DNA from: Sporopachydermia quercuum
Lineage: Eukaryota > Ascomycota > Sporopachydermiomycetes > Sporopachydermiales > Sporopachydermiaceae
Assembly (NCBI GenBank): GCA_001599295.1
Contig: BCGN01000009.1
Span: forward strand, 248,001-312,000
DNA: 64,000 nt
Reading direction: 5' to 3'
Shown here: positions 10,923-22,268 of the stretch, one piece after another
Position numbering within the stretch: position 1 is the first letter of the stretch
Layout of the letters: every line of letters begins with the position of its first letter
Program-made: the position numbers and the translations under genes
The notes under the pieces: generated by a model
What the model was told of the DNA's origin: nothing
The model's input: only the letters and a program-made list of their open reading frames with translations
Database searches by the model: none

Positions 10923-11591
10923 ATGCAGATCAAAATAAAGGTATGTTGATAGTTGTTTTTTTTATCATAAAAAAACTTTTGAGCTTTAAGGTTTCTGGTA
11001 AACTGTAGGTGTTTTGTTTGTCACGGAGATAGTACTAACAGTTGCATCTGATAGACATTAGTTGGAACTGAGGTAAGAATTTTATTGGGAAGAAGTTACA
11101 CAGTTGAGATAAAAAAGTAATAATCAGGCAATTGTGCTATATTTGATTGGTATTATGCTAGAATATACGGAAATCATCATTAGTCGAAATCATTCGGTCT
11201 GCTTTTACTAACCTTATGCTTATTGATAGATTGTCATTGAAGTAGAACCAACTGATACTGTAAGTTGATGCAATTGATTAANTGTTAGCAAAATAGCCAT
11301 ACATTTATTCACTTACTAATAATTGATCTATTAGGTGTTGAATGTTAAACAGTTGTTAGAAGAGAAAGAAGGTATTCCACCAGCTCAACAACGATTGATT
11401 TACTCTGGCAAACAGATGTAAGTAATGATAGGAAGTGAACCTAAAAGTTGCTAATACAGTTGTTAAATATGTCAGTACTAACGATTAATCTTAATACTTC
11501 AAACAGCTCTGATGAATCTACTTTGGAAGCAGCAAATGTTGGACCAGGTGCATTACTTCACTTGGTTCTTGCATTGAGAGGAGGCAATTGA
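10923..11591 (+). CDS. RUB1: Ubiquitin-like modifier Rub1/NEDD8 (5 exons)
   Basis: Exons 10923-10940, 11055-11072, 11230-11259, 11335-11417 and 11507-11591 splice into a 77-residue ubiquitin-fold protein (start MQIKIKTLVGTE, end HLVLALRGGN). It keeps the NEDD8/Rub hallmark Ala72 in LALRGG, where ubiquitin has Arg. The C-terminal Asn after Gly-Gly means that a Yuh1-type hydrolase must process it before conjugation to cullins. All four introns have GT-AG ends (GTATGT, GTAAGA, GTAAGT, GTAAGT) and introns 1, 2 and 4 contain TACTAAC; intron 3 has TACTAAT. Intron lengths are 114, 157, 75 and 89 bases. No other frame gives a better ubiquitin fold. Four introns in so short a gene is striking because DOP1 and CLF1 nearby have none. 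Confidence 0.97.
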
Positions 11592-12627
11592 AAGCTATTC
11601 ACGCAATGAAACAAGAGAAATACCAAATAAATGAACAATAGAATAACGACGTTAATTATGCTTTATTTTTTTTTGGTTATTGCTTGACAAATTTATGAAA
11701 TATGGGATGAATGAGATACGTTGCAGTAACGAAGATGTATGTTTTGTAGATGTTGTTATGTAAGTCCATGGACTAGGAATAAGGCACTAATCGATTAGAA
11801 CATTATTAATATTTAAAAATGGAGATGAACAATTCAAACGAGATTCTTATGGCTTTAGATTGGGAAGAATGAAACAACAGATCTGCTTTGTTATAGATTT
11901 ATTTCATTAGTCATTGTACATGTAAACTATTATAATTTGAGAACTGCATGATGGAGCATAATAGTGCATATTATCACAGAAACATAAAGCGTTGCGTTTC
12001 ATGTTTTCTCCTGCTTTTCGAATGAAGATCAAAAGGGTTAAATAACTCTACATAAAGGAGGCCAAGAAATGCGCAGATGTTATATTGATTTATTGATTTA
12101 ATCTCAATCTTCTTGTCTTAGAAATAATTGCAAGGATTTTAATAATTCTCCAATTAAGTTCATTTTCCCTGCAAAATCTCTGCAAAAGAGACCCATCTCT
12201 ATCACAGAATATCTACTCATCTGCAAACTTAACTCCATTACAAGAGTTCCTGAAGTACTTCATAAGTTGTATGAATTGTTCTATTTCTGCTGAATATGCT
12301 CTATGTTCTGAAATACTAATCGAGATCACACAACTCAATAATACACCAAAAGAACTTCTAAACTACCTACCTAACCTAACTAATGCAAGGATATGTATCT
12401 ACTGCATAATTATGCAATGAAATTCTCACATGTATATTGTAGAATTCTTACACTTTTCTATGTTTCCACCCTTCTTTGCCTGTTTTAAGTATAGTACTTA
12501 TATCAATAAAAAGTGCAATGAGAACTCAATCTCCATTCCTTGAACCATCAAAGGTGGCCATAATACTCTCATAAATTATCCTGAAGCACTCCTCCTGTTT
12601 GTCCACGAACTTTTGTACATCAACAAA
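11592..12627. other. Intergenic RUB1 to CLF1
   Basis: AT-rich. A T-run lies near 11667-11675 in the RUB1 3' flank. No gene or structural RNA recognised. Confidence 0.5.
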
Positions 12628-14745
12628 ATGGCCAACGTGTCAAACGTCAAAAACAAAGCTGCTGCTGAGCTGCAAATATCATATGAGCAAATCTTACAAG
12701 AAGCTTATGAAAGGAAAGAAACACCTTTGGAATTGAAGCAAAATTTAGCAGATTTAGAAGAATTAAAGGATACACAAGAAAGAGTACGTAGACAGTATGA
12801 AGGAGCTTTACGTCGTAATAGATTAGCTGTTGATCAATGGAAACGTTATGCTAGTTATGAACTATCATTCAAAGAGTATGCTAGAGCAAGATCTATCTTT
12901 GAAAGAGCATTGGAAAACAATCCCACAANTATTGAACTATGGATAAGTTACACGCGAGCAGAAATGAAAGCTGGAAATGTCAACCATGCTAGGAACTTGT
13001 TTGATCGGGCTGTAACAGTATTACCTAGAGTCAGTAAACTCTGGTATGAGTATGTTCGCATGGAACAGATATTACATAGCTATGGCAATTGCAGAAGAAT
13101 TTTTGAACGATGGATGGAGTGGAGACCAGATCCAGGAGCCTGGCTTGCTTATATTACGTTTGAGAAAAAATTAGGTGAGTACGAGAATGCTAGAAAGATA
13201 TTTCAAATGTTTACTATCGTGCATTCGCAAGACGTTGATGCCTGGCTTAAATGGGTTAAATTCGAAGATGAATATGGTTCTGCTGATAATGTTAGAGACG
13301 TGTTTATATTAGCTTCTGATGTTATGGCCGAACAATATGGAGAAGAGTATATAAATGAAAAACTCTTAGCAGAATGGGCACAATGGGAAATATGGCAGAA
13401 AGAATGGGAAAGAGCAAGAGCCATTTATAAGTTCGGTATCAATAATCTAAGAGCAGAAGGCAAACAGTTTTTACAACAAAAGTATACTGAATTTGAGAAG
13501 CAGTTTGGCGATAAAGATGGAATTGAAACTGTGGTTTTAGAGAAACGGAAACTCAGATATGAATCAGCTTTGGAGAAGGATCCTTATGATTATGACGGCT
13601 GGTTTTCATATTTAGATTTATTACAGGAATTATCTATATCATTGGCTGCAACAGCTGCTATTAGTTCCAATGTCTCTGCTGAAACAGTGAAAGCAGCTTT
13701 TGAAAAAGCCATTTCTTATGCTCCTATTGATAAATTGAATAAGTCTCCATGGAGAAGATACATATTTTTATGGATTAAATATGCATTTTGGTCCGAGCTC
13801 TCATTACAAGGTGAAGAACAAACTAGATCTATCTATCAGCGTGCATTAGAATTAATACCCCATAAAAAGTTCACTTTTGCCAAGCTTTGGATTTTGTTTG
13901 CAAAATTCGAAATACGATCTCATCGTTTGCCTCAAGCTAGGAAAATTCTAGGCCAAAGTATAGGAAAGTGTCCTAAGCCTAAGCTGTTCAANGCATACAT
14001 AGAAATTGAGTTAAAACTGAAGGAATTCGATAGATGTCGTATACTATACGAAAAGTACGTTTCTGCATATCCAACAATGCCTCAAGCATGGATTTCCTTC
14101 GCTGAATTAGAAGAGTCTCTCGGTGAAGACGACAGAGCGAAAGCAATATATTCATTGGCTATCCAGCAAGATTCAGAAATGCCTGAGCTCATTTGGGGTA
14201 AATATATTGAATTCTTGGTTGACATTAATTCTTATGATGCTGCACGTGACGCATACGAGCAGCTCGTAAAAAGATCAAGTCACGTAAAGACCTGGGTGTC
14301 TTACGCTTATTTTGAATTAGCGGTTCCGTCACGTGACCAAATTAAATCAATTGACACAAACAATGTTATTGATGATAGCAAAATAACACAGGCGCGAGAC
14401 GAGGAAGAAGAAATAGAGATAGAAGTAACAAATGAAGGTAAAGAGAGAACTCGAAACGTATTTAATAAAGCATTAGAGTATTTCAAACAGAATGGAAAAA
14501 AGGCAGAAAGAATTGTGCTGTTAGAATTCTGGAGAACATTTGAAAAAGACTATGGAGATGACGAGAGCTTGAAACAAGTGGAGAAGAAGTTCCCAACAAT
14601 GGTTACACGCAGAAGAACAGGGGAAGATGGATTGATTGAAGAGTATGAGGATTATATTTTCCCTAATGATGAAGAATCAAGAGGATTCTCTAAGTTTTTG
14701 GANAATGCAAAGAAATGGAAATTACAGCAAGCAGGAAAATCGTGA
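12628..14745 (+). CDS. CLF1: Pre-mRNA-splicing factor Clf1/Crooked-neck (HAT repeats)
   Basis: 705 residues built almost entirely of HAT (half-a-TPR) repeats, with recurrent W..Y..FE and A R.IF.RAL patterns. Segments such as RVSKLWYEYVRMEQ, FERWMEWRPDP, ELIPHKKFTFAKLWILFA and SIGKCPKPKLF follow human CRNKL1 closely. It is a scaffold of the Prp19-associated (NTC) complex in the active spliceosome and also acts in early assembly. The start is the ATG at 12628; the five codons upstream begin with TTG and are not used. A CTG codon encodes a conserved Leu in the IVLLEFW segment, which supports the standard code. MSL5, another splicing factor, converges on it from the right. Three codons contain ambiguous bases. 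Confidence 0.97.
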   Translation: MANVSNVKNKAAAELQISYEQILQEAYERKETPLELKQNLADLEELKDTQERVRRQYEGALRRNRLAVDQWKRYASYELSFKEYARARSIFERALENNPTXIELWISYTRAEMKAGNVNHARNLFDRAVTVLPRVSKLWYEYVRMEQILHSYGNCRRIFERWMEWRPDPGAWLAYITFEKKLGEYENARKIFQMFTIVHSQDVDAWLKWVKFEDEYGSADNVRDVFILASDVMAEQYGEEYINEKLLAEWAQWEIWQKEWERARAIYKFGINNLRAEGKQFLQQKYTEFEKQFGDKDGIETVVLEKRKLRYESALEKDPYDYDGWFSYLDLLQELSISLAATAAISSNVSAETVKAAFEKAISYAPIDKLNKSPWRRYIFLWIKYAFWSELSLQGEEQTRSIYQRALELIPHKKFTFAKLWILFAKFEIRSHRLPQARKILGQSIGKCPKPKLFXAYIEIELKLKEFDRCRILYEKYVSAYPTMPQAWISFAELEESLGEDDRAKAIYSLAIQQDSEMPELIWGKYIEFLVDINSYDAARDAYEQLVKRSSHVKTWVSYAYFELAVPSRDQIKSIDTNNVIDDSKITQARDEEEEIEIEVTNEGKERTRNVFNKALEYFKQNGKKAERIVLLEFWRTFEKDYGDDESLKQVEKKFPTMVTRRRTGEDGLIEEYEDYIFPNDEESRGFSKFLXNAKKWKLQQAGKS

Positions 14746-15424
14746 GATTATAATGAAGCTCAGAGTGTAATAGAAAGAAAGCTATTGCATATAATATATT
14801 TCTTCTCTTTTAATGTTTTTGTCACAACACGTTATAGCAAATGTTTATTTTCACGTTGGGAAAAGAGGAAAATAAGCAACCTGTTGGACAAAAACGGATT
14901 TGATTTCTGTGTGTTATCTCGTTATTCACTACATACTAATTTTGGTTGGTATCTGATTACGTGAGTGAGAGCAATGGTTACCACCAGACAAATTTCTACT
15001 GTTAATTCTTCTTTGAAGTGAAAACGGATTATCATTTCAAATCGTATTCCGTGCACAATCATTCATTCATGATACCCTTTACAGATAATATCTGTTGTAC
15101 TATACATACACCTATATATTATTTACAACATATTCAATATAATAAATGAATAAGAATAAGTCTCTTATGGCGCTTTTAGTAGAATTGTATTGTTGACTAC
15201 AAACGTCCTTCCATATTACTCACCTTAATATTACACGAGCATTCTTATATGCTATATTATCATAATTATAATTAGTATAATGAGATTCTTTATTTCCCAA
15301 CAACCTCCCATAACCATATAAAATATTTTAATCTTGTATCACAAGAACCAATAACTGTTGTGCCATAATTACAATCACGCATCATGTGCTCTAACATTTA
15401 TCATAAATATTCAACTACTATTCA
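14746..15424. other. Convergent intergenic region CLF1/MSL5
   Basis: Shared 3' flank, AT-rich, with many TATA-like runs suited to yeast 3'-end formation. No gene seen; short frames overlapping 15358-15663 are shadows of MSL5. Confidence 0.5.
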
Positions 15425-17344
15425 TCATGGTGACTTCCTACTGTTTCCATTTGAACTGGTCCGAGAAGCAGGAGGAGGAGGGGGAACTTTTAAAGACTTG
15501 CTTATACCTGGTGGTGGTGCTAGTTTGGCACCAGGAGGAGGAGGAACTCCAGATGGTTTCAAGATATTGCTGGATGCACCTGGCGGGGCATTTTGTAGAC
15601 CTCCAGAGATTGCTTTTGCACCCGGAGGGGGCGGAGGATAAGAACCATAGTTATCAGCAGTAGTAAGTTGTCCGCTATAATGACCGAATGATGCAGAATG
15701 AGGATCACTGTGGTTGCCCGTNCTTGATGAACTGCTATATGAAGGATTACTGGAATAATTTCTAGGATTCGGATAGGAAGTTGAGTCACCAGAGACACCA
15801 GACCCACCAGACGGTGTGCGCGGTAATGATGCATCTCTTGAATATCCATTAGACTTCCGCCATGGTGGAGGTGCAGTTGAACTGTCAGAAGTACCATGCG
15901 ATGGTTGTTGACGCCATGGGGGAGGCGCAGTTGCGCTNTCAGAAGCACCATGTGATGGTTGTTGACGCCAAGGTGGGACAATAGTGCTATGGTTTTCATT
16001 TCTTGAATTATAATTTGAGTTGTTACTATTGGAGTAATTGTTAGTGTTCTTGGAGTGAGTATTNTTTCTCCAAGGGGGAATGGCTGAGGAGCTACCTGAA
16101 TTCGAATTTCCAAAAGAATCAGCACTGGAACCACCATGCGAATCTGATTTGTCTCTTTGTCTCCATGGAGGTATGGAGGAGGCAGTATTAGCTCCAGATT
16201 CGTCCGCTTGACCTTGTTGGATCATTAATGGCCTATCATCCGAAGGCATTGTTGAACTGCCACCATTCAACTCCGCCATCAATTGTTGATACTCTTGATC
16301 AGCAACAGAATTGAACTGTCCTTTACTTTGTGAGTATCCATCCGAACCAGAACCTCCATTTCTTGGATTCTCTTTACAATCACGAGCAAAATGTCCTGCG
16401 TTCCCACACACTCGGCATATAATTGATGTGGTATAATTTTGTTTCTGAGGACAATCGTATTTACGATGTCCGGTTTCTCCACAGTTTTGACACATAATTG
16501 CTTCATCCTCCCGTAAAGTTCCGTTCAAGGCTGCTAACTCCCTTAACTGTCCTCGCTTAAGATCATTTTGTCCTTCAGGGACCGACGCAGCAGTCTCAAT
16601 GATATTATTCACAAGCTTTGTAGCCTTGATGATCTTTTCTTCATCATCAGCAATAATCAAGCAGTGTAAATCCTCATCCATTGATGATTGGTGAGAAATG
16701 TCTGATCGTCCTTTACCTTCCTTTACTGAACCTTTACCTCTGACCGCAATTTTAGCCCCTGATTCTTGTTCCATCTTCTTGAGAGTATTTCCTCTTGGTC
16801 CGATAATTAGACCAATGAAATTGATCTCAGGATAGTCATTCACGGGTATATATATTTTTTCCTGCGTCTTGGTGGGCTTTTTATAATCATAAGGAGGCTT
16901 ATAACCAGGAATCAGATTCGTGGCTTTAGCGACCAGCTTATGTCGTTCATCTTCTAACTTCTTTCGTGCTCTATGCTCGCGTGTGTTGATCCGTTTGCCA
17001 TTAGCATCATATTGTGGTGGGGGAGATGGTGATCGTCTTCCTTGCCGAATTTTTTCAATGGATTCATACAAATCTTGATCGTTCAGGCGTAGTAGTCTGG
17101 AAATCTCGTCAATTCGGAGACTTATAGCATAAGCTTCGATTTGCTCCTGGGTCATATTCCCTGAAATACTAGCAATACTTGGGCCAGATTCTTCACTACG
17201 TTCATCGTTACTCCAACGAGATCTGCGAACCCGTTTTCTATCTGCTGGCGTAGCTCCTGATGGGACCGTTGGAGGGGGCGATCTGCCACGAGTACGTCGA
17301 CCTGGACCCAAAGGAATATTATTTGTTCCAGTTCTGCTCATCAT
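15425..17344 (-). CDS. MSL5: Branchpoint-binding protein (SF1/BBP)
   Basis: 639 residues. Order: a basic ULM motif RKRVRRSRW (36-44), which in SF1 docks on the U2AF large subunit; the helix-hairpin region (about 65-105); the STAR/KH domain (about 160-255, GPRG loop at 182-185); two CCHC zinc knuckles (Cys285-Cys298 and Cys310-Cys323); and a long Gly/Ser/Asn-rich tail. The tail has five PPWR motifs and a proline-rich end with several PPPPPGA-like runs. It binds the intron branch sequence in the nucleus during commitment-complex formation. The matching TACTAAC element is visible in several introns of this window. Two ATGs stand side by side at the start; the outer one is given. The tail is longer than in S. 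cerevisiae. Three codons carry ambiguous bases. Confidence 0.97.
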   Translation of the reverse strand: MMSRTGTNNIPLGPGRRTRGRSPPPTVPSGATPADRKRVRRSRWSNDERSEESGPSIASISGNMTQEQIEAYAISLRIDEISRLLRLNDQDLYESIEKIRQGRRSPSPPPQYDANGKRINTREHRARKKLEDERHKLVAKATNLIPGYKPPYDYKKPTKTQEKIYIPVNDYPEINFIGLIIGPRGNTLKKMEQESGAKIAVRGKGSVKEGKGRSDISHQSSMDEDLHCLIIADDEEKIIKATKLVNNIIETAASVPEGQNDLKRGQLRELAALNGTLREDEAIMCQNCGETGHRKYDCPQKQNYTTSIICRVCGNAGHFARDCKENPRNGGSGSDGYSQSKGQFNSVADQEYQQLMAELNGGSSTMPSDDRPLMIQQGQADESGANTASSIPPWRQRDKSDSHGGSSADSFGNSNSGSSSAIPPWRXNTHSKNTNNYSNSNNSNYNSRNENHSTIVPPWRQQPSHGASXSATAPPPWRQQPSHGTSDSSTAPPPWRKSNGYSRDASLPRTPSGGSGVSGDSTSYPNPRNYSSNPSYSSSSXTGNHSDPHSASFGHYSGQLTTADNYGSYPPPPPGAKAISGGLQNAPPGASSNILKPSGVPPPPGAKLAPPPGISKSLKVPPPPPASRTSSNGNSRKSP

Positions 17345-18785
17345 TTATTAGAATAGATACAGTCCAAAAAGCATTGATTACAGCATCTAACTTAACTCTA
17401 ATGCTTTGGATACATATNATATATTTGTTTGTTTATTTAATAAGAATATATCACCAGGTTATGGTGCGTTTGTTAGTTGTTTCTTTTGTACAAGTTTCTT
17501 CACATAAGAGAAAAGTAAAGGTTATGGGATGTCTTATAACAGGGGTCCATACGTTACAAAAGTACACCCTTACCACTTCTCGTCCCATAAAAGGGGTGCG
17601 GGGATTAGAAAATTTATTGATTAAGTGAGCATAAACATAAAAGATATGTATCGACACCAGGGCTAAGGAATAATCCGGGATGATTGGAAGAGAAAGGCTA
17701 ATGAAATGGGATAAAATTACCGAAGATAAATTGGGTGAGATATTTACATAGTGGAAGGAAACGTTTAATTTGGCTTTAGAAATTAAGCGTTAATTGCCGA
17801 AATGTGGAGGAAGCACTTAGCCTTCCTTGAGCTCCAGTTATCCGAGTAGTTGAAGATCAATAATTGCTAAATAAGAGTTAGGAGAATCAATAGAGACTAC
17901 AAGATTATGCAAGCAAAGAGAAAAGCCCACTATAAGGAATAATATAGATTCAAATAAATTGACAGTTTTCCTTTATTTTACTTTATCGTTATTGGTAAAG
18001 AGCTTTGATCGTTCCAGTTGACTAGCATCTTGTTCAGTATTTTCACCGCTCTTGTATCTATTGCATGCATGATCATGCATTACATTCACATTTATGCAGT
18101 ACTTCATCTTCCAATAATCATCAGTGTATTATTCGTTGGATTTACAGAGGAAGAACCTATAATGGATTATAACATNAATACACTGTGGATCAACCGCAAT
18201 AAACAATTAATAATACAAAAAAAAGTAGTAACATAATCAAGTATAACCAATTAGTTTAAGCTCGCATGTTCTTTCTGTTAGAAACATCATCTTTATTGTT
18301 TTCCACTACAGACTAACCATAATGTCCTACCCACTTAGTTTCTCCGGCGAAGCACTATTGATAGCAAGTGTTCCTGATAGTCAACACTTAATATAAATCA
18401 TTCCCTATATACGTTCACAGGGCGAAAATGAATAAAAAAAAGCTAACTATANAGTCAAATAATCCATTATTTTTATATATCCATTAATAATACACTAATA
18501 AATCAATATTAATTGTTCTTTTTTCTTTGCTTGTTTCCCTACAGTACTTAAAATCCAGTTTGTGTATGATTGATTTGTTTACAGTTTTTTCACATACAAA
18601 AACCAAGTGCCAAATTAGCTTTGCTCGCACAGAATTAAACTTGGTGCTTAACAATGCACTTCTTTTCTTCCTATATAACTGGTAATGAGAGATGGATAAA
18701 AACGAAGGCGGGCAATGAAAGAATAAAAGAAAAGAAATAGCAACGGAATAGATTTAAAATTGAAGGAATAACAACATTATAAAAA
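17345..18785. other. Divergent intergenic region MSL5/NDUFS5
   Basis: About 1.4 kb with only short frames (longest about 120 codons, overlapping the MSL5 start and not protein-like). Serves as 5' region for both genes. Nothing else recognised. Confidence 0.5.
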
Positions 18786-19309
18786 ATGGTTTCTGGTTAT
18801 GGATACAAGGGAGGTCCCAGTCGTTGCTTTGGTGGTAAGTTTATTGAAGATGGCCTGACCAAGGAAACAAACGAGAAGAGGAAGTAGACAAAAGCCTGGA
18901 TACTATAAGGAAGCTGTATCACTGAAGATAGAAGAAGGCGACACCCTTATTATCATTCGAGATGGTGGATTGTTGAATATCTTGAGGAAGGAATTGATCA
19001 TAACTACATCATAGATTCGTTTGTTTCCTTTAATCCGAATAGTGTATGAACACGTTGAACTATTATTAACATTTTATAGAATGGCAACGGTACCTGGATT
19101 GTTACACAGCAGCAGCTACTCGTCAACCATCAGAATGCCTTCCAAACTTAGAAGACTACTTTGAGTGTTTGCATCATATGAAAGAAAGAAAGCGAGTTGA
19201 AACTATACAAGGTGAGATGAAGAAGGCCCAACTCGATGGATCAGATTCATTTACCTTAAAAAAGTCAACTCCTGTTGAAGGTTTGGGATTGGCCCCAAAG
19301 GAAGCATAA
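18786..19309 (+). CDS. Complex I 15-kDa subunit, NDUFS5/NIPM type (2 exons)
   Basis: Exon 1 18786-18834 and exon 2 19080-19309 (intron 245 bases, GTAAGT...TATAG, phase 1) give a 92-residue protein beginning MVSGYGYKGGPSRCFGEWQ. The N-terminus and the WQRYLDCY and DYFECLHH segments match the NDUFS5/NIPM family. Two CX9C pairs are present (Cys14-Cys24 and Cys36-Cys46), the twin pattern oxidised by Mia40 in the intermembrane space. It is an accessory subunit of NADH:ubiquinone oxidoreductase, which S. cerevisiae lacks, so this yeast very likely has complex I. A CTG codon encodes the conserved Leu22. No gene follows for almost 3 kb. Confidence 0.9.
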
Positions 19310-22268
19310 ATAATGAGGTAATGTAAGGTTAGAAGCGAAAGAAGAAGGGATGAAAATTCAAAAGAAAAGAAAAGAAAAAGAAGAAGAAAAAAAAGTAACG
19401 AGAGCATTCGAAAAGGTTGAAGGTGGAATGTTAATGAAGTTGATACAGAAAAGAAATTGTCCGNGCTTCTANAACGAAGGAAGGTTTTCATGATTTTGGC
19501 TCTGGTATTGACCAAGGAGATTTATTTATTTTTTGGCATTACAAAGCAGATCACTATGTTGCATAATACAAATCGGTTTTATTTTATTGGTATTTGTCTC
19601 ACATCTTAGACTGTCTTTCATTAGCAAGGAAGTTTTTATGTTTGGTTATATAATAGTATTAGTATTTATTATTAGAATCATATTGGTTCTTATTCATTTT
19701 ACTCTTCAAAACCTCTTTCATTTTCGTTCATTATTAATCTGGGTTTGAATCTGTTGAATGAGTGGTACCATTATGCTATTATAGTCATGTCATCGTGACT
19801 TTTACAATAACTTCTTGAGTTGCACTTGGATGGCAGTTGGCAGGGCAAATTACATATATTTGTTTATTGATTCGATTGTTCTCTGCTTTGCTTTGCTTGG
19901 ATACTACATTGTACTACATTGTGTTCGATCAATTTCCTTTCCGCATTGGATGAGCTTAAGGTTTATCTGGATTAGCTTGCAGCGATCGCCAATTCCTGGT
20001 ATTTATTTATTCACTTGTTTATTTATTATTTATTATTCGTTTNTTTATTTTTATATTGTGGTGAATATGTAATGGGTCAACGTATTAAAGTAGCTTCGGA
20101 AAAAACAATTCTTATTAGAAGCTGGAGAAACCTACTATCCGAATTGGTCATTCATAGGTGAGTCTCCCCGAATATTGTAGGATATGATGTGCAACACAAC
20201 GAATGCATCTTTGACGGTATTATCACTTGCCAGATAAAGAAGCACAAGAGAAAGTGTGTGTGATACTCCTCTTTGTTATTTGTGATTCACTCGTTCTCAT
20301 GTTGATAGCACTCCCGAACGAGCGTTTTTATTTATCCATAAACGTCGAGCATTCTATGTATGGTTGTGAGGTCTTCTGTACTCAGCCACTTTTCTTTCCT
20401 TCCCAGTCTTTGTGGCGCAGTGTATGATGAACAGATTACTTAATCGAAATACTGTTCACTATCACATAATCATATAAATGTTAGTTAAGAATTATGTACG
20501 ATATGTTAACATTACGTCTCAACTTGTNGTACTCAGTGACATAACTATAGCATCTATCTCTACACGAGAAATAAAACTAGACTATAACAGCATAAAGTCA
20601 GACCACTTTTAACGGACATTAAGGTCTTAATTGTCACAAGTTAATTCAGAAAAATCATGTCATTAATATCTCTCGAACCTCAACATGAAACAGATGTCTA
20701 ATTGTAGACTTGGCAAATGCTTATTAAAAGAACTAAATATTTCCCTTTTCAGGTACCCGAAAATGTCAATTCAATGGTTCAAAATATGAGTTTTCGGTGA
20801 TTGAATAAATGAATAAATAAGAAATTTTACAATCACTAGCAAATGTTGAGTGCCTCAAAGGTTTGAAGGAGAATATATGAAAGGAGTATTGCCAGTTGGT
20901 TAGTTATGTGGCTTATGCATTTTGTCATAACTACTNTATTTTGGAGCTAGTGATCATACATTTTGAAGATTGTTTGACTACTGTTTACTGGATTTGTAAG
21001 CTGAACAATGATTTCAAGAAGATGATATAAATACTGAGATACCGAGTACTCGAACTGGACATTCTGTTGATTGAATTGACGGTTTCTCTCGTATTAAATA
21101 ATTAACATTGTGTTCTTGTTTATAGTATGTGAAAGAATTGTTTCGTAGTTTTTATGTCACACAACAAATGTCACTGATCATGGTTTACGATTAAGATGTA
21201 GAAATCAGCCTTATAGCAGCTGGAGACATTTCTCGGACTATCTATCCATAAAAACTTGAAACTATAGATCTTATAATTAAAACCAGTATTACATCAACTG
21301 GCATACTCTAAATATTCAACTTTAGAAATTATATAATTAGACACTCAATTCCAGTTTGCCGTCTCATATATTTACAGCTTGACACATATTTCATTGTTCT
21401 TCGAGACTAGGTTGTCACCTCTATACGGACAGTTTGTCTTCCCCCATTGTCGCACAGTACTATAATCATAGCTATATGTCCTTTTGTCATACCTCATGAA
21501 AGTCACACCTAAATTATTTTTTTGTTCTTCCTTCAAATGGAAATTCCAGTAGTTCATAATACTCGTTATTTGAGCTTCTACTGCAACAATGTATCAATCC
21601 TTANTTCACTTACATTTGATGTTTGATACATGCACAGTAATAAACTCCTCATATATTAACGATAGAATTTCTGAATTGGTTGCTACAAGTCCTTTTGGAG
21701 TCGATCATTGAAAACCATTAAAACATTCCTAACTAGTAAGTAAATATCTCTCAGAAAGCTTCTGTAGTTGTCAGAGCACAAAATATACTTGATTGTATTA
21801 CAACGATTCTTAGTATACAATCATTATTGTTGGTCACCACAATACCAATATCATGCACTGATAACTAATAATATATAGGGCTTTCAGTTGAGGTATCGTC
21901 AACAACAAACTCTTTTAACTTTTCTTCAGTGCAACAGAAGGCAGGATTGACCTTGAAGTGAAGAATAACTATCAGAGACTATTAGATAACAATAACCAGA
22001 AGGTCATTTTGAACAACGCTTTATTGCAATTAAAGAAATCATTAATTGGTCAGCCTTTTAGACGATTGAATTAACTGATTAATTCACGTAAACTTTTTGT
22101 CTAACACGGTAGATATTTTATCGTGTGAAGTATCTTAATACTGTGACTCGTCATATCTGTGACTTAATCACCTTCAAAGAGAATAATAAAATTTCAACAA
22201 ATCTGCTTACATAGTTTACATCTAAGCACCCTTTTTTTCACAACTCTCTTACTAAATCTACATACACA
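19310..22268. other. Long intergenic stretch (about 3 kb)
   Basis: One of the longest gaps. Frames of 61-85 codons exist on both strands, but they are hydrophobic or AT-driven and match no family I know. I checked for tRNA and common snRNA signatures by eye and saw none. Six ambiguous bases lie here. It may hold non-coding RNA or long regulatory DNA for TDA3. Confidence 0.4.
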
